64,000 nt of DNA, taken from IMG/VR virus record IMGVR_UViG_3300017613_000793, positions 1 through 64,000 of that record; one strand, given 5' to 3'. The translations under genes and the position numbers were made by a program. This stretch comes from a virus. The notes below the pieces were generated by a model. The model was not told the origin of the DNA, searched no databases, and saw nothing but the letters and a program-made list of their open reading frames with translations. Numbering within the stretch: the first letter of the stretch is position 1; each line of letters opens with the position of its first letter. Below, piece by piece: positions 30,903 through 39,796 of this stretch.

Positions 30903-31249
30903 ATCTTCTCCTTTATTGGGATTCCAGATTCATCTATTGGCATTCCATATTCATCAACAAACACAACCTGACTATCATCAAGCTCCTGCAATTTTTTCTC
31001 TTCAAGCTGTGCCGTCTTACAACGAAGACCATTAAGCCGTGCAAGCTTTTCATACTTCGCATATTCCCAGTTAATTTCAATGTCATGGTCAGACCAACGA
31101 AAAGTATGCTCTCTACATGGACATACAGTTACAACATGAAAAGAATTTCCAGACTTCCATCCCAGGACTCTAAGCTTGCTAAACCTAGAACACTTAGGAC
31201 ACCACTTCTCTAAAACCTTCAAACTTTTTTTGTTCTTTTTTGTGTTCAT
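30899..31249 (-). CDS. Zinc-binding hypothetical protein
   Basis: 116 residues from ATG 31249 (AGGAG five bases upstream). CPKC near residue 17 and CPC near 43 can bind zinc. The C-terminal half is helical and acidic (LDDSQVVFVDEYGMPIDESG). Function unknown; the end overlaps the ArdC start. Confidence 0.65.
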   Translation of the reverse strand: MNTKKNKKSLKVLEKWCPKCSRFSKLRVLGWKSGNSFHVVTVCPCREHTFRWSDHDIEINWEYAKYEKLARLNGLRCKTAQLEEKKLQELDDSQVVFVDEYGMPIDESGIPIKEKI

Positions 31250-31262
31250 ATTTACTCCTATT

Positions 31263-31421
31263 TTAATATGCACAATCACCAAGGTTCGTGTACCCACCAT
31301 AGCTCTCACCACATCGTAAACAAGCACACCCAACATAGTTTGTGGTGTTTGTTGAGACCATGGAATGACCAGACAGATAACAAACCATCTGACTAACAAG
31401 GTTCTTAATTTTGTTTATCAT
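31263..31421 (-). CDS. Small zinc-finger-like protein
   Basis: 52 residues from ATG 31421 with AGGAGG upstream. CACLRCGESYGG plus other cysteines and a histidine suggest a small treble-clef finger. First gene behind the promoter at 31439-31468. Confidence 0.6.
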   Translation of the reverse strand: MINKIKNLVSQMVCYLSGHSMVSTNTTNYVGCACLRCGESYGGYTNLGDCAY

Positions 31422-31438
31422 ATTTGCCTCCTACATAT

Positions 31439-31468
31439 ATATTACCAGAGGTGAGAATATTCTGTCAA
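31439..31468 (-). promoter_or_regulatory. Extended -10 promoter of the accessory operon
   Basis: On the minus strand TTGACA (31463-31468), 18 bases, TAATAT (31439-31444), with TGG before the -10. A palindrome CTGGT-AC-ACCAG at 31484-31495 lies just upstream and may bind a regulator. It drives genes from 31421 leftwards. Confidence 0.8.
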
Positions 31469-31511
31469 GCAGTTTTTTACAGACTGGTACACCAGCTTTT
31501 CAAAAATAGTC

Positions 31512-31533
31512 AAAAACCCACAGGATAGTGGGG
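31512..31533 (-). terminator. Factor-independent terminator of the late block
   Basis: On the minus strand CCCAC-TATCCT-GTGGG is followed at once by five T. It lies 30 bases after the last virion-region gene (stop at 31563) and before the next promoter, separating late from accessory transcription. Confidence 0.82.
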
Positions 31534-31562
31534 TATAGATAAAACAACAATACTACATGTTG

Positions 31563-31970
31563 TTATTTATTATTTTTAAATTTTTTGTTTTTAGGCTGTC
31601 CACCTGTACGCATTTTTCGCTTCATGTCTTCAACCATAATATCTCTAATGGTCTTCAGATATGTATCAAGTTCAAGCTTCACCTGTCTTAATGCATGGAT
31701 TGCTTCTTCGTATGGTGTTGCTAATCCCACCAATTTTGCGTAGCTTCTTCCAAGTTTTTCTTCCATTAGTTTATTGCTCCTTCTAATTTCTTCTAACAAT
31801 GAACCCACAAATTTTACCTGCTCCAACAGCACGTGCTCTGCTTGGTCTAAGGAACCACACTGGTCCAACCAACCACCAAGATTGTTGTGCCTCTTCTCAC
31901 ACTCAGCTTCTATGGAAGCCACAAAACGGATTTGTGTGCCCACTACTTTTTCTATAGATTCTCCGTCCAT
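31563..31970 (-). CDS. Helical hypothetical protein
   Basis: 135 residues, predicted nearly all helical, with a strongly basic tail (KRKMRTGGQPKNKKFKNNK). Follows the holin-like gene by an overlap. Could be a lysis accessory or internal virion protein; not recognised. Confidence 0.65.
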   Translation of the reverse strand: MDGESIEKVVGTQIRFVASIEAECEKRHNNLGGWLDQCGSLDQAEHVLLEQVKFVGSLLEEIRRSNKLMEEKLGRSYAKLVGLATPYEEAIHALRQVKLELDTYLKTIRDIMVEDMKRKMRTGGQPKNKKFKNNK

Positions 31971-32218
31971 TATCCACCACCTATTGCTTTTAAAATTAAA
32001 TCTTTTAACATCCCAAAAATTAGTGAAGATAAAATCCCCACTACCGCTCCAAGTCCTGCAACCTTCAAATACAGGTTGTTAATTCTCTTATCTAAATCAC
32101 CGTACAACTTGAATAGAGTTTTTAAATCTCCGTCAATATCTTCCAATGCCCGGAGAACATATCCACGCCATTCGTTCATCTTGTCCCGAAAGGACCGTTC
32201 ACCATTAATCTGAACCAT
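31970..32218 (-). CDS. Holin-like membrane protein (XhlA type)
   Basis: 82 residues. A charged helix with coiled-coil character (residues 10-48) is followed by one membrane segment (about 50-70, VAGLGAVVGILSSLIFGML) and a short amphipathic end. This layout matches haemolysin XhlA-like proteins that act with holins or as pinholins at lysis. The lytic enzyme seen in the window is far away (5415-6128). Assignment rests on layout alone. Confidence 0.55.
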   Translation of the reverse strand: MVQINGERSFRDKMNEWRGYVLRALEDIDGDLKTLFKLYGDLDKRINNLYLKVAGLGAVVGILSSLIFGMLKDLILKAIGGG

Positions 32219-32708
32219 TGCAATCCACCCTCATAGTCTCTGCCGGAGACCTTCCAATAAGTATAACGGCACTGGTTCCATTCCATCTTAGTGGTATTGC
32301 AATCAAGCTACCACCCATTCCCACATCAACTCTTTCTTCATTGTCTTCCTGAATATGTGGTGCTATAAAATCAATTTCATTTATCTCACCAGTGTCTATT
32401 GCTTTTTGCAAAGGACACTTCTCACATGGATGGTCTACACCAAACATCTCTGCAAAACATTTCCCACCAACCGTGGGTTCAGTACCACCCATTCTTTTCA
32501 CGTGGTCCTTTGTGTATTGATTGACATACACAATCTCTAAATCCGGTGTGACAATCTCACAAAGGACTGGCATGTAATCTAACAAAGTTGTAACAAGTTG
32601 AAATACAGAGTCCGGGTCATAATGTTGTTCCTCATGAATCTCTTCAGCCAACTCACGTGTTACTTCTTTTAGACGTAAAAGATTATCTGACATCTTTAAT
32701 TTAGCCAC
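32205..32708 (-). CDS. PAS-domain protein
   Basis: 167 residues; GTG 32708 overlaps the sulfotransferase stop (TAGTG), an ATG lies five codons later. A helical start (1-40) leads into a PAS fold: LLDYMPVLCEIVTPDLEIVYVNQYT, then GGKCFAEMFGVDHPCEKCPLQ, which is the cysteine-bearing loop common in bacterial PAS sensors, and a final strand AVILIGRS. No kinase, GGDEF or output domain follows. A sensory PAS fold in a phage late region is unusual; it may bind a ligand or a host protein. Confidence 0.75.
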   Translation of the reverse strand: MAKLKMSDNLLRLKEVTRELAEEIHEEQHYDPDSVFQLVTTLLDYMPVLCEIVTPDLEIVYVNQYTKDHVKRMGGTEPTVGGKCFAEMFGVDHPCEKCPLQKAIDTGEINEIDFIAPHIQEDNEERVDVGMGGSLIAIPLRWNGTSAVILIGRSPAETMRVDCNGSD

Positions 32709-33406
32709 TAGAAAGCTCCACCTAGTTCATCAAAGTGCTTATAGTTTGCTTCAGTAAAAATTTTCTTATGCACACCTATCTTTCCATCATCTATAAAGGT
32801 ATGAGAACTTGGGGCATAGAGCATAGAAGCTTTTTGTTTTATCCAATCAGCATCCTTTTCAATTTCTAAAAAATCTATAATCTTTTTAAATTCAGCTTGT
32901 TGAACAGAATCATCACCACCACCTTTCTTGCCCACCAACTTTTCAAAATATGTTGTATAACAATTATCACACTCATCCCATTTTAACCAACGATATTTAA
33001 AATTCAAAATCGTAGCACAATCATCCCGGTCTTCCTCATCTGGAATACCGTCCATAATAAGATTAATAAAATCTGTCTTGTTCATTATCTTATAATATGG
33101 CAAGTATTGTGGATGAAAACTTTTCTCTTTTACCGCTCTATACATAGAAGCTACAGCATCCTTTAGGTCACGAAGGATTGTAATCATTTTCACATCTTCT
33201 GCAACCATCCAATCTGCAAATTCTTTTGTATAAGAAATGTGTTGTGTAAACACAGCAATATTTTCCTTGTGCATCATTCCAAAATTCAACATACCTCCAG
33301 GTGACTTTACTTCTAAATTCCCCCGAACTTTACCTAGAATCTGTATGAGTCTATGTAACAGATGATTCCCACTTTTTGGGAAACCGTTCAAAATAATCTT
33401 TTTCAT
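32708..33406 (-). CDS. Sulfotransferase 1
   Basis: 232 residues. The 5'-phosphosulfate loop GFPKSGNHLLHRL starts at residue 8, the 3'-phosphate motif ITILRDLKDAVASMY is near 75, and the C-terminal DDGKIGVHKK resembles the late RKGxxGxWK motif. It should move sulfate from PAPS to a sugar or other hydroxyl. Only distantly similar to the second sulfotransferase at 54320. Neighbours are tail-end and PAS genes. The start lies within the end of the helix-turn-helix gene. Confidence 0.82.
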   Translation of the reverse strand: MKKIILNGFPKSGNHLLHRLIQILGKVRGNLEVKSPGGMLNFGMMHKENIAVFTQHISYTKEFADWMVAEDVKMITILRDLKDAVASMYRAVKEKSFHPQYLPYYKIMNKTDFINLIMDGIPDEEDRDDCATILNFKYRWLKWDECDNCYTTYFEKLVGKKGGGDDSVQQAEFKKIIDFLEIEKDADWIKQKASMLYAPSSHTFIDDGKIGVHKKIFTEANYKHFDELGGAF

Positions 33407-33572
33407 AATTCATCCCTCTTAATTTAGTTGATGTCAATTTTGTGGCTCTAATACAAGCTTGCTGAATCTCTATCTTGGATACACCAAACCTTTTAGCTAA
33501 CCATTCCACAGACACTTTGTCCTTAACTATGAATGTACAAATGCGTCTATCAGTCTCTATACTCAAAGCCAT
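33351..33572 (-). CDS. Small helix-turn-helix protein
   Basis: 73 residues. VSVEWLAKRFGVSKIEIQQACI has helix-turn-helix spacing. It overlaps the start of the sulfotransferase by 56 bases and the upstream gene by about 20, which is more than usual, so the C-terminal end is uncertain as to function. Possibly a regulator. Confidence 0.55.
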   Translation of the reverse strand: MALSIETDRRICTFIVKDKVSVEWLAKRFGVSKIEIQQACIRATKLTSTKLRGMNYEKDYFERFPKKWESSVT

Positions 33573-33786
33573 CTTTCTTCTCCGTCAAATGCCACTTCGT
33601 GGACTCTTCTGACATTTTGTCTATCCCATGCTCTTCTCCCAGAACTAAAACCAAATCTTTCCATTCCTGTTGCAACACTACCATTCTATCCTGAAAGGCT
33701 TTTTTCTCAAGCTCAATTCTTTCTTGCATAAGTAGAACTGCAATTTTTTGGCTCTCTGTAAATTTCTTTATTTTATGTTGAATCAT
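33550..33786 (-). CDS. Small coiled-coil protein
   Basis: 78 residues, helical, charged (ERIELEKKAFQDRMVVLQQEW). Follows a repeat-rich structural gene with 14 bases overlap. Function unknown. Confidence 0.6.
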   Translation of the reverse strand: MIQHKIKKFTESQKIAVLLMQERIELEKKAFQDRMVVLQQEWKDLVLVLGEEHGIDKMSEESTKWHLTEKKDGFEYRD

Positions 33787-34030
33787 GTACCACCTGCCAT
33801 GTTCCTGCCACTTTTACCCAAACTTTTTCGCATTGCGTCCACACACCTCCTACCTTGACATATATCTTTTCAGCCTCATTCCACGCACCTGAAACCTTAA
33901 CATGAATTTTTTGAACGACAGAAACAGCACCTGCTATAGCATAAAGAACACCGTACTCCATATCTCCTGCATTTCCACCGGAAGCATAGAATACCCCGTA
34001 TTCCATATCTCCAGGATTTGTAGCTGCCAT
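33773..34030 (-). CDS. Repeat-containing virion protein
   Basis: 85 residues made of two units with GDMEYGVxYAxxG and then three units of K(I/V)xVKVxGxW, a pattern common at the ends of phage structural proteins (beta-hairpin repeats). Probably a small tail or decoration component next to the tail appendage genes. Confidence 0.65.
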   Translation of the reverse strand: MAATNPGDMEYGVFYASGGNAGDMEYGVLYAIAGAVSVVQKIHVKVSGAWNEAEKIYVKVGGVWTQCEKVWVKVAGTWQVVHDST

Positions 34031-34473
34031 TATACTAAATCATCAAAATAGCAGATAGCATCTACACCATCTCCTATTCCTGGAGATAAAATCGGCACTG
34101 GATTTGCCATTCTTATTTTATATACAGCTTTTACTGCAGTAAATGAAAGTGTTAATTCCTCCCACGCACCTGTACTTGACGGTGTATCTGAATCTTGTAC
34201 CTCTCCTGTTAATGTTAAAACTTCCAACCTGGGATTTGAGCCTGATAATGGATAGACATAGCAACTAATTGCTGCTACTCCTGCATCCAAAGCATAATAA
34301 ACCTCTTTCCATCCCCCAAGACCAAGAGCCAAACTATATGTTCCACCTCTCGCTTGAACGCTGGAAAACCACGAATTACAGTTTCCGATATGAGGCATCT
34401 TCAGAAAGCCTTTTTGGAATTGCACTGGTGTTGTTGCATAAGAAAGCTCTACCCCACCTGTGTATTCTGCCAT
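34030..34473 (-). CDS. Putative tail appendage/carbohydrate-binding-like protein
   Basis: 147 residues from ATG 34473, which overlaps the previous stop (TAATG). Beta-rich, with a jelly-roll look (GGTYSLALGLGGWKEVYYAL ... GAWEELTLSFTAV ... AICYFDDLV), as in carbohydrate-binding modules. Likely part of the receptor-binding region. Confidence 0.65.
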   Translation of the reverse strand: MAEYTGGVELSYATTPVQFQKGFLKMPHIGNCNSWFSSVQARGGTYSLALGLGGWKEVYYALDAGVAAISCYVYPLSGSNPRLEVLTLTGEVQDSDTPSSTGAWEELTLSFTAVKAVYKIRMANPVPILSPGIGDGVDAICYFDDLV

Positions 34474-35267
34474 TAATTCATCCTTATCCAAGAACCATAT
34501 TTTGTAGAGTATGTTCCATTCCAGTACATCCATGTTTCTCCGTCACATTGAACTCTCTCACCCTCACGCACATTAAATCCTGTTGGAGAATGAGAATAGC
34601 AATGCATAACACCATCCAACCTACCCATTAAAAGTTGTGAAGTCTCATCCAAAATAGGTGTTTCCCAAAAAAGATATTCACCATTAACTGTTTGATAGAA
34701 TTTTTCACTGCTGGTTTGAGCATATGGATTTATCACAACACCTGCTGTTGGAATATGATTCCAAAGAGCACCCCACAAACAGGCGGTTGCTGAATGATAT
34801 AATCCCAATGGATTATGCCAATTTGAACTGGCTGAACTTTTGGCAATAAGAATTGGCATACACAACGATGTATCAAATCTTTTTAATTCACCAATATAAC
34901 AAGCCTGTATGCCGTAGTATGATGCTATTATAACTCTATGGTCATTATAAATAACATACGCACTTTCACCTACATAAGAGCGGAATGAATTTGTAGGAAG
35001 TATTGTGAGACTATCCCCTGTTCCCACGTGAGTTGATGTATCCCAACCCTCCCACAATTCCAGCGTTGAATAATAAGTTTGATTATCTAGCACATTCACA
35101 TAAAAATCAACATTCTCACCTGAATCATAGCAACGATAGACTTTCTGGTTCGTTCCGGCTGAAGCATCATACACTGACCAATAAGTATTATTTACAACCA
35201 CTCCATCCCAGATTGCAGCTATTCTGCCACCTGCTGCTGTGTCTACCCAAACCTCTTCGCAAGCCAT
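34473..35267 (-). CDS. Tail appendage paralogue C
   Basis: 264 residues from ATG 35267 (TAATG overlap). One of three tandem paralogues sharing GTNQKVYRC, FYVNVxxNQTxYST(L/I)ELWEGW and STHVG motifs. Closest to the next gene (both have NDHRVII, IAKSSAS, HNPLGLYH). Ends TYSTKYGSWIR. Probably a beta-rich receptor-binding or side-fibre protein. Confidence 0.75.
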   Translation of the reverse strand: MACEEVWVDTAAGGRIAAIWDGVVVNNTYWSVYDASAGTNQKVYRCYDSGENVDFYVNVLDNQTYYSTLELWEGWDTSTHVGTGDSLTILPTNSFRSYVGESAYVIYNDHRVIIASYYGIQACYIGELKRFDTSLCMPILIAKSSASSNWHNPLGLYHSATACLWGALWNHIPTAGVVINPYAQTSSEKFYQTVNGEYLFWETPILDETSQLLMGRLDGVMHCYSHSPTGFNVREGERVQCDGETWMYWNGTYSTKYGSWIRMN

Positions 35268-36055
35268 TATGTCAGCCTCACTAATCCATGATACTTTGTA
35301 GAATATGCACCTTCCATATGAAGCCAAGGACCATCTTCTGCATGAATAATCTGACCATCCCACAAATAATTTTCTGAATTATAAAGATTTATAGCTCCAT
35401 CTAACCAACCATATATTAACTTATGGTTATCACCTACTATTGCTGTTTCATTTAGATTATATCCCCCATTTAGTGTCTTTATGTAATTATCACTATCTGC
35501 TTCAAAGACAGGATTTATTGCTGTCCCTGGTGCTCCCATATGATTAATTAGAATGCCCCACATTGTTGAAGTAGTTGCATGATACAATCCCAATGGGTTA
35601 TGCCAATATGTACTGGCTGAACTTTTGGCAATAATAACTGGCATATTTCTTGACACATCTGCCCTTTTGAGCTGTCCTATATAACACTGTTGAGAACCAT
35701 AACTGGTACAGATTATAACTCTATGGTCATTGTATACCACATGAACCATTCTTGCTGCATAAACTCTAAATGTATTTGTCGGCATTGCTGTCAAACTTCT
35801 TTTCTCTCCGACATGGGTTGATGCATTCCAACCTTCCCACAACTCTATTGTTGAATACAGTGTTTGGTTATTTATTACATTCACATAAAAATCAGAGTTG
35901 TTGTCGCTATCATTACACCGATAGACTTTTTGATTTGTGCCTGCACTTGCATCATAAACAGACCACTTAGAATTATTGACCACAATATCATCCCAAATAT
36001 CTGTGATGTGATTTCCAACAACAGTCTCATCCAGCATTAATCTTTCATAAGCCAT
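35267..36055 (-). CDS. Tail appendage paralogue B
   Basis: 262 residues from ATG 36055. Shares the paralogue motifs (SVYDASAGTNQKVYRC, FYVNVINNQTLYST, WNASTHVG, IAKSSAS, HNPLGLYH, YSTKYHGLVR). About half of its residues appear identical to paralogue C, much fewer to paralogue A, so B and C are the younger duplication. Confidence 0.75.
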   Translation of the reverse strand: MAYERLMLDETVVGNHITDIWDDIVVNNSKWSVYDASAGTNQKVYRCNDSDNNSDFYVNVINNQTLYSTIELWEGWNASTHVGEKRSLTAMPTNTFRVYAARMVHVVYNDHRVIICTSYGSQQCYIGQLKRADVSRNMPVIIAKSSASTYWHNPLGLYHATTSTMWGILINHMGAPGTAINPVFEADSDNYIKTLNGGYNLNETAIVGDNHKLIYGWLDGAINLYNSENYLWDGQIIHAEDGPWLHMEGAYSTKYHGLVRLT

Positions 36056-36057
36056 TG

Positions 36058-36876
36058 TTACTCTTCCTTTATAAAACAAGAATATCTGGTGGATGATGTT
36101 CCCTCAATATATCTCCAAGTGTCACCACCTATTGTCAGATAGTCATCATTATCCCAAGGGACATAATTATAATGCGGAGACACATTCTCTAATAGCCCCA
36201 TCACCATCTGATTATTGGCTGAATCATCAGCAACTATAGCTGGTATTACAAAAGCAGAACCAGCTATTGTTTGAAACTTTTGGTCAGCATTGACTCCATT
36301 ATATGCCTGTACCACAACTTTTGGTGCACCTTTAGTCCCAATCAAACCTCTCCATATAGCTGATGTTCCTGTCCCCACACATCTGCCCAAAGCATTATAT
36401 CCTGAGGCGTACCCTGTGCTTGTAGTTATCAGAACAATCATTTGCCATGGTGCTGGACGACAACCTGGAGGAGTTTTAAGTGAACCAACATAGTTTGCTG
36501 CCCATTCAAATTTATCAACGTAGATAAATCTGTGTGGCAATGAACTAAAATAGTATCCACTAGCTGCCTTTCCAACATATGGATAATAAGAAGCCCCACC
36601 ACCATAAGTGATAGAATATCCAACACCAGCATGAGTGCTTGTATCCCATCCTTGCCATATCTCTATCCTAGCATAACCTGTCTGATTATCTTGAACATAA
36701 ACATAATAATCTATAAGTGGGTCATTACTCGCATCCAAACAGCGATAGACTTTCTGATTTGTTCCAAACGTATCATAAGCTGTCCATTCAGAATGGGGTG
36801 TCACTAAAAGGCTGTCAAGCATTGTTATAAACGCCCCTGCCACATTCAACGCTGTTGCACTACTTGTCCAAGCCAT
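36058..36876 (-). CDS. Tail appendage paralogue A
   Basis: 272 residues. More divergent member of the trio: FGTNQKVYRC near 52, YYVYVQDNQTGYARIEIWQGW near 70, STHAGVG, YPYVGKAASG, then TSSTRYSCFI at the end. First in transcription order. Role inferred from repeats and place after tail-tip genes. Confidence 0.75.
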   Translation of the reverse strand: MAWTSSATALNVAGAFITMLDSLLVTPHSEWTAYDTFGTNQKVYRCLDASNDPLIDYYVYVQDNQTGYARIEIWQGWDTSTHAGVGYSITYGGGASYYPYVGKAASGYYFSSLPHRFIYVDKFEWAANYVGSLKTPPGCRPAPWQMIVLITTSTGYASGYNALGRCVGTGTSAIWRGLIGTKGAPKVVVQAYNGVNADQKFQTIAGSAFVIPAIVADDSANNQMVMGLLENVSPHYNYVPWDNDDYLTIGGDTWRYIEGTSSTRYSCFIKEE

Positions 36877-36879
36877 TAT

Positions 36880-37563
36880 TTAATACTCACAATAAATATC
36901 ACCATTATCACCTTCTGTAGTTGGAGCATCATCACTAGAAAATATCCTTCTCCCAAACTCCAATCCATCTGGAACAGAATTTACTTTAACATATCTATCA
37001 TCCTGAGAAGTATATGCTGAAGGTGTATCTGCCAAAGCTAAAAAGTCATCCATATTTACCCACTCACAAGCTGTCTCTCCAGTATTGACTCTTAACAGCT
37101 TTAATGATTCTCCTGCGATTGTTGGAACATCTTCCAAGTCTTCTAAATCAGCCCCAAATTCTACCGCATCTGGAGTGTCATTGACTCTCAAAATTTTTAA
37201 ACCTTGTCCTGAATAGTCTGATGGAGTATCAGCCAAGGCAACAAAAGAAGTGGCAAGTGTTGTAAACTCTAAAGCATCTTCACCAACATTTACTATAAGA
37301 CCTTTTCCAGCTTGTCCTGAATAGTCTGATGGAGTATCAGAAAAATACAGGAACGATGATTCATCAAAAGTAACTCTGTCTTCATCAGCATGGACCATAA
37401 GAAATTTATTTCCTTGGTCAACATAACTAGCTGGTGTATCAAGAAGCTCTGAGAAATTAGAAACTCTTCCTGTAGTCCTCACCCTAAGTGCAACAATCCT
37501 ACGCTCTAATCTTTGAGCCAAAAGCTCAAATTCCTTTTTGGTTATAGCTCTATCACCTATCAT
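36880..37563 (-). CDS. Tail fibre protein with DTPS repeats
   Basis: 227 residues. After a helical start (ITKKEFELLAQRLERRIVALR) come about five units of the phage fibre repeat, e.g. FLALADTPSAYTSQxxxYxKVN...GLEF, spaced about 35-40 residues. Such units form triple-stranded shafts in tail fibres. The neighbouring paralogues may attach to it. Confidence 0.82.
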   Translation of the reverse strand: MIGDRAITKKEFELLAQRLERRIVALRVRTTGRVSNFSELLDTPASYVDQGNKFLMVHADEDRVTFDESSFLYFSDTPSDYSGQAGKGLIVNVGEDALEFTTLATSFVALADTPSDYSGQGLKILRVNDTPDAVEFGADLEDLEDVPTIAGESLKLLRVNTGETACEWVNMDDFLALADTPSAYTSQDDRYVKVNSVPDGLEFGRRIFSSDDAPTTEGDNGDIYCEY

Positions 37564-37571
37564 TTTAGCTC

Positions 37572-39113
37572 CTAATAAGATTGTGTATCAAGCACACATG
37601 TCATCACAGTATGTCCAGTTGCTACTATCTTCCTCACTTTTAATATTCTAAACAACACAGCATCCAAAGAACCACCTGTAGCATCTGCTCTAGCTTTTGT
37701 TATTTTTACTTTATCAGCACCCGGCCTTAAATCAAACCCATATCCAGATACTTTTATTTGAATTTTCTTTTGTGGGTATTCTGTTAAAGCTTGGTAGTCC
37801 TGTGCCCTTTGTCCAGCATCCCCACTATCCTTAAAATAAGTTTCAATAGCAAGCAGCTTCTTCTTCCCATACACATACTCTGCAACTTCAGAATCAAACT
37901 CTTGCTTCTTGTATGTTTTTGTAGTTGGGTCTTCATCATACAAAATCTGAACTGTTTTGTGCACAGATGCCAAATCTCTCCAGGATACAAATTCTATAAA
38001 ATCTTCATCTTTAAGGTGTGGTGTTCCGGCTGGCTCACCTGTGGTATAATAATCAACTGTGTATGTACCGTCATCCAAATTGTAATTGAATTTAAAAAGA
38101 CTTCCAGATTCCAACCTAGTTAGAAAAGTATTAAATGAAATTTCTGTATCTAACTGTGGGTTCAAAGGTGCAGGACGTGCTGCTGCAAATGCTGCAAATG
38201 CTGCAGAATCTAGTTCAGATGCATCCCTACCTAAAATCTCCACAAGCACATCTTCAAGAATATCAGCCACGTTATCCATTACTGACCCACCACCTGTCTT
38301 GTAGCCTTTGAATGATACTAAAATTTCAGATTGGTCACTAATTTCATTGTATAAATTTTCTCTCACAGCATGAGATGTAGTCAAATCCCCCACACTTACT
38401 TTCTGTGTCTTTCCACCAACTCTAGTCTCTGATTGGTCTGAATGAATCTCCACCCTTAAATTGCCAGTAGGAGTACCAACTTTTTTCATCCAAAGCGTAA
38501 CCTTCGTTGCATAAAAATCGTAGTCAACAGGTGTCTTAAAACTCTGTGCAATCTTTGTTATTGAGCCTGTATTTCTTACTGGATAATCTGCAGTATAATA
38601 AGTCCCATAAGGATACTCAACTTTCAACTCTTCTTCACCCTCAATAGAATTTTTACCATACACCCTAAAACAAAGGTCCACTCCAGAAAAACCTGTCCAA
38701 CTATCTACTGAATCAATATTATATTTTTGTCCATCAGCATAAGTTCCAGAAGAGTCACCTGCAATTTCAACATAGTCAGAACCATTAACAGTCCAATCCC
38801 CTTCTACCAAAAAATAATAAGTAGTATCCTTGGTCAACTTCGGCATACCGTAGATTGTAAATTCAGCATTAGTAAGGTCTTCTTCATAATCATCTGTAAT
38901 AGCCAAATCAAAACCATCGGCTGATACACTATCAATACTGTATATCGCTCTCTTTGCCAGCTTGTATTTTAAAGTTGTTGTATCAATACATACAGGAGTG
39001 ACATTAGATTTTACGCCATAAGTTTCTGGTATAGGAAACCCCTCAAACCATGGGTGTAAATTGGGATAGTCTGCAACCCAATATTTGTATTTAGGAATTA
39101 TTTCTGAAAACAT
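37572..39113 (-). CDS. Virion structural protein (tail region)
   Basis: 513 residues, beta-rich, with a module near 110-270 that looks like a jelly roll (YYFLVEGDWTVNGSDYVEIAG ... SFKTPVDYDFYATKVTLWMKK) and a C-terminal segment of baseplate-hub type (LSLE-like strands VYGKKKLLAIETYFKDSG ... KIQIKVSGYGFDLRPGDKV style). Sits between tail-tip genes. Exact role unknown. AAGGAG six bases before ATG. Confidence 0.65.
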   Translation of the reverse strand: MFSEIIPKYKYWVADYPNLHPWFEGFPIPETYGVKSNVTPVCIDTTTLKYKLAKRAIYSIDSVSADGFDLAITDDYEEDLTNAEFTIYGMPKLTKDTTYYFLVEGDWTVNGSDYVEIAGDSSGTYADGQKYNIDSVDSWTGFSGVDLCFRVYGKNSIEGEEELKVEYPYGTYYTADYPVRNTGSITKIAQSFKTPVDYDFYATKVTLWMKKVGTPTGNLRVEIHSDQSETRVGGKTQKVSVGDLTTSHAVRENLYNEISDQSEILVSFKGYKTGGGSVMDNVADILEDVLVEILGRDASELDSAAFAAFAAARPAPLNPQLDTEISFNTFLTRLESGSLFKFNYNLDDGTYTVDYYTTGEPAGTPHLKDEDFIEFVSWRDLASVHKTVQILYDEDPTTKTYKKQEFDSEVAEYVYGKKKLLAIETYFKDSGDAGQRAQDYQALTEYPQKKIQIKVSGYGFDLRPGADKVKITKARADATGGSLDAVLFRILKVRKIVATGHTVMTCVLDTQSY

Positions 39114-39793
39114 TATGAACTCCTTGCATCCTCTATATTCATAACAACCTCATTTTCACTCCAGCTTACATCACCTACCCAACCTCTCCAAAGAATAGCT
39201 ACATCCCCAGAAGGTGCTCCACGGTAAGTTATCTTCACCAAAATTAATCTGTTCTCATACACATAATCATTTAACCTAGAATCAAAATATCCATCAGCAT
39301 TGATATAAGATACTGACCCAAAAGATTCTCTCACTCCACCTTCATGATAATCAGAAACTTCTGAAACAACGTCCGGCACAGAATCTGAATTTAGATATGG
39401 CAAATAATAGTGGTTATTAAATATCACAGGTTCCTTAGCATCCTGAGAGCTACAAATATATTCCCAGAAATAACCCATAATTAAATACTTGGTTCCAATT
39501 CCTGGGTCATCAGAATCTTCCATGTGGAGATACAATCTCCGTGGACTTACACTGTCATCATAAAACCAACTGGATGCATTGCTATCTAATGTAGCAAGGT
39601 CTGCACGTACTGTGTATGGTAAACCGCTTTCATAAACAGAATCTACAACACCATCATCATGCTCTATATACCAGCAATTTGTATAAGTCCCATGCTGTGT
39701 CCAACTGTCTCCATCCACACGGTGACCCAAATGGGTCTCTGTGATAAAAATCTTTTCCCAATTAGGCTTAGATAATATATCTGCAAACGCCAT
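39113..39793 (-). CDS. Virion structural protein (tail tip)
   Basis: 226 residues, aromatic and aspartate-rich, with a central strand region and a C-terminal end GDVAILWRGWVGDVSWSENEVVMNIED that resembles the DUF2163-type tail-assembly proteins acting near the tip. Start and stop touch both neighbours. Confidence 0.6.
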   Translation of the reverse strand: MAFADILSKPNWEKIFITETHLGHRVDGDSWTQHGTYTNCWYIEHDDGVVDSVYESGLPYTVRADLATLDSNASSWFYDDSVSPRRLYLHMEDSDDPGIGTKYLIMGYFWEYICSSQDAKEPVIFNNHYYLPYLNSDSVPDVVSEVSDYHEGGVRESFGSVSYINADGYFDSRLNDYVYENRLILVKITYRGAPSGDVAILWRGWVGDVSWSENEVVMNIEDARSS

Positions 39794-39796
39794 AGT

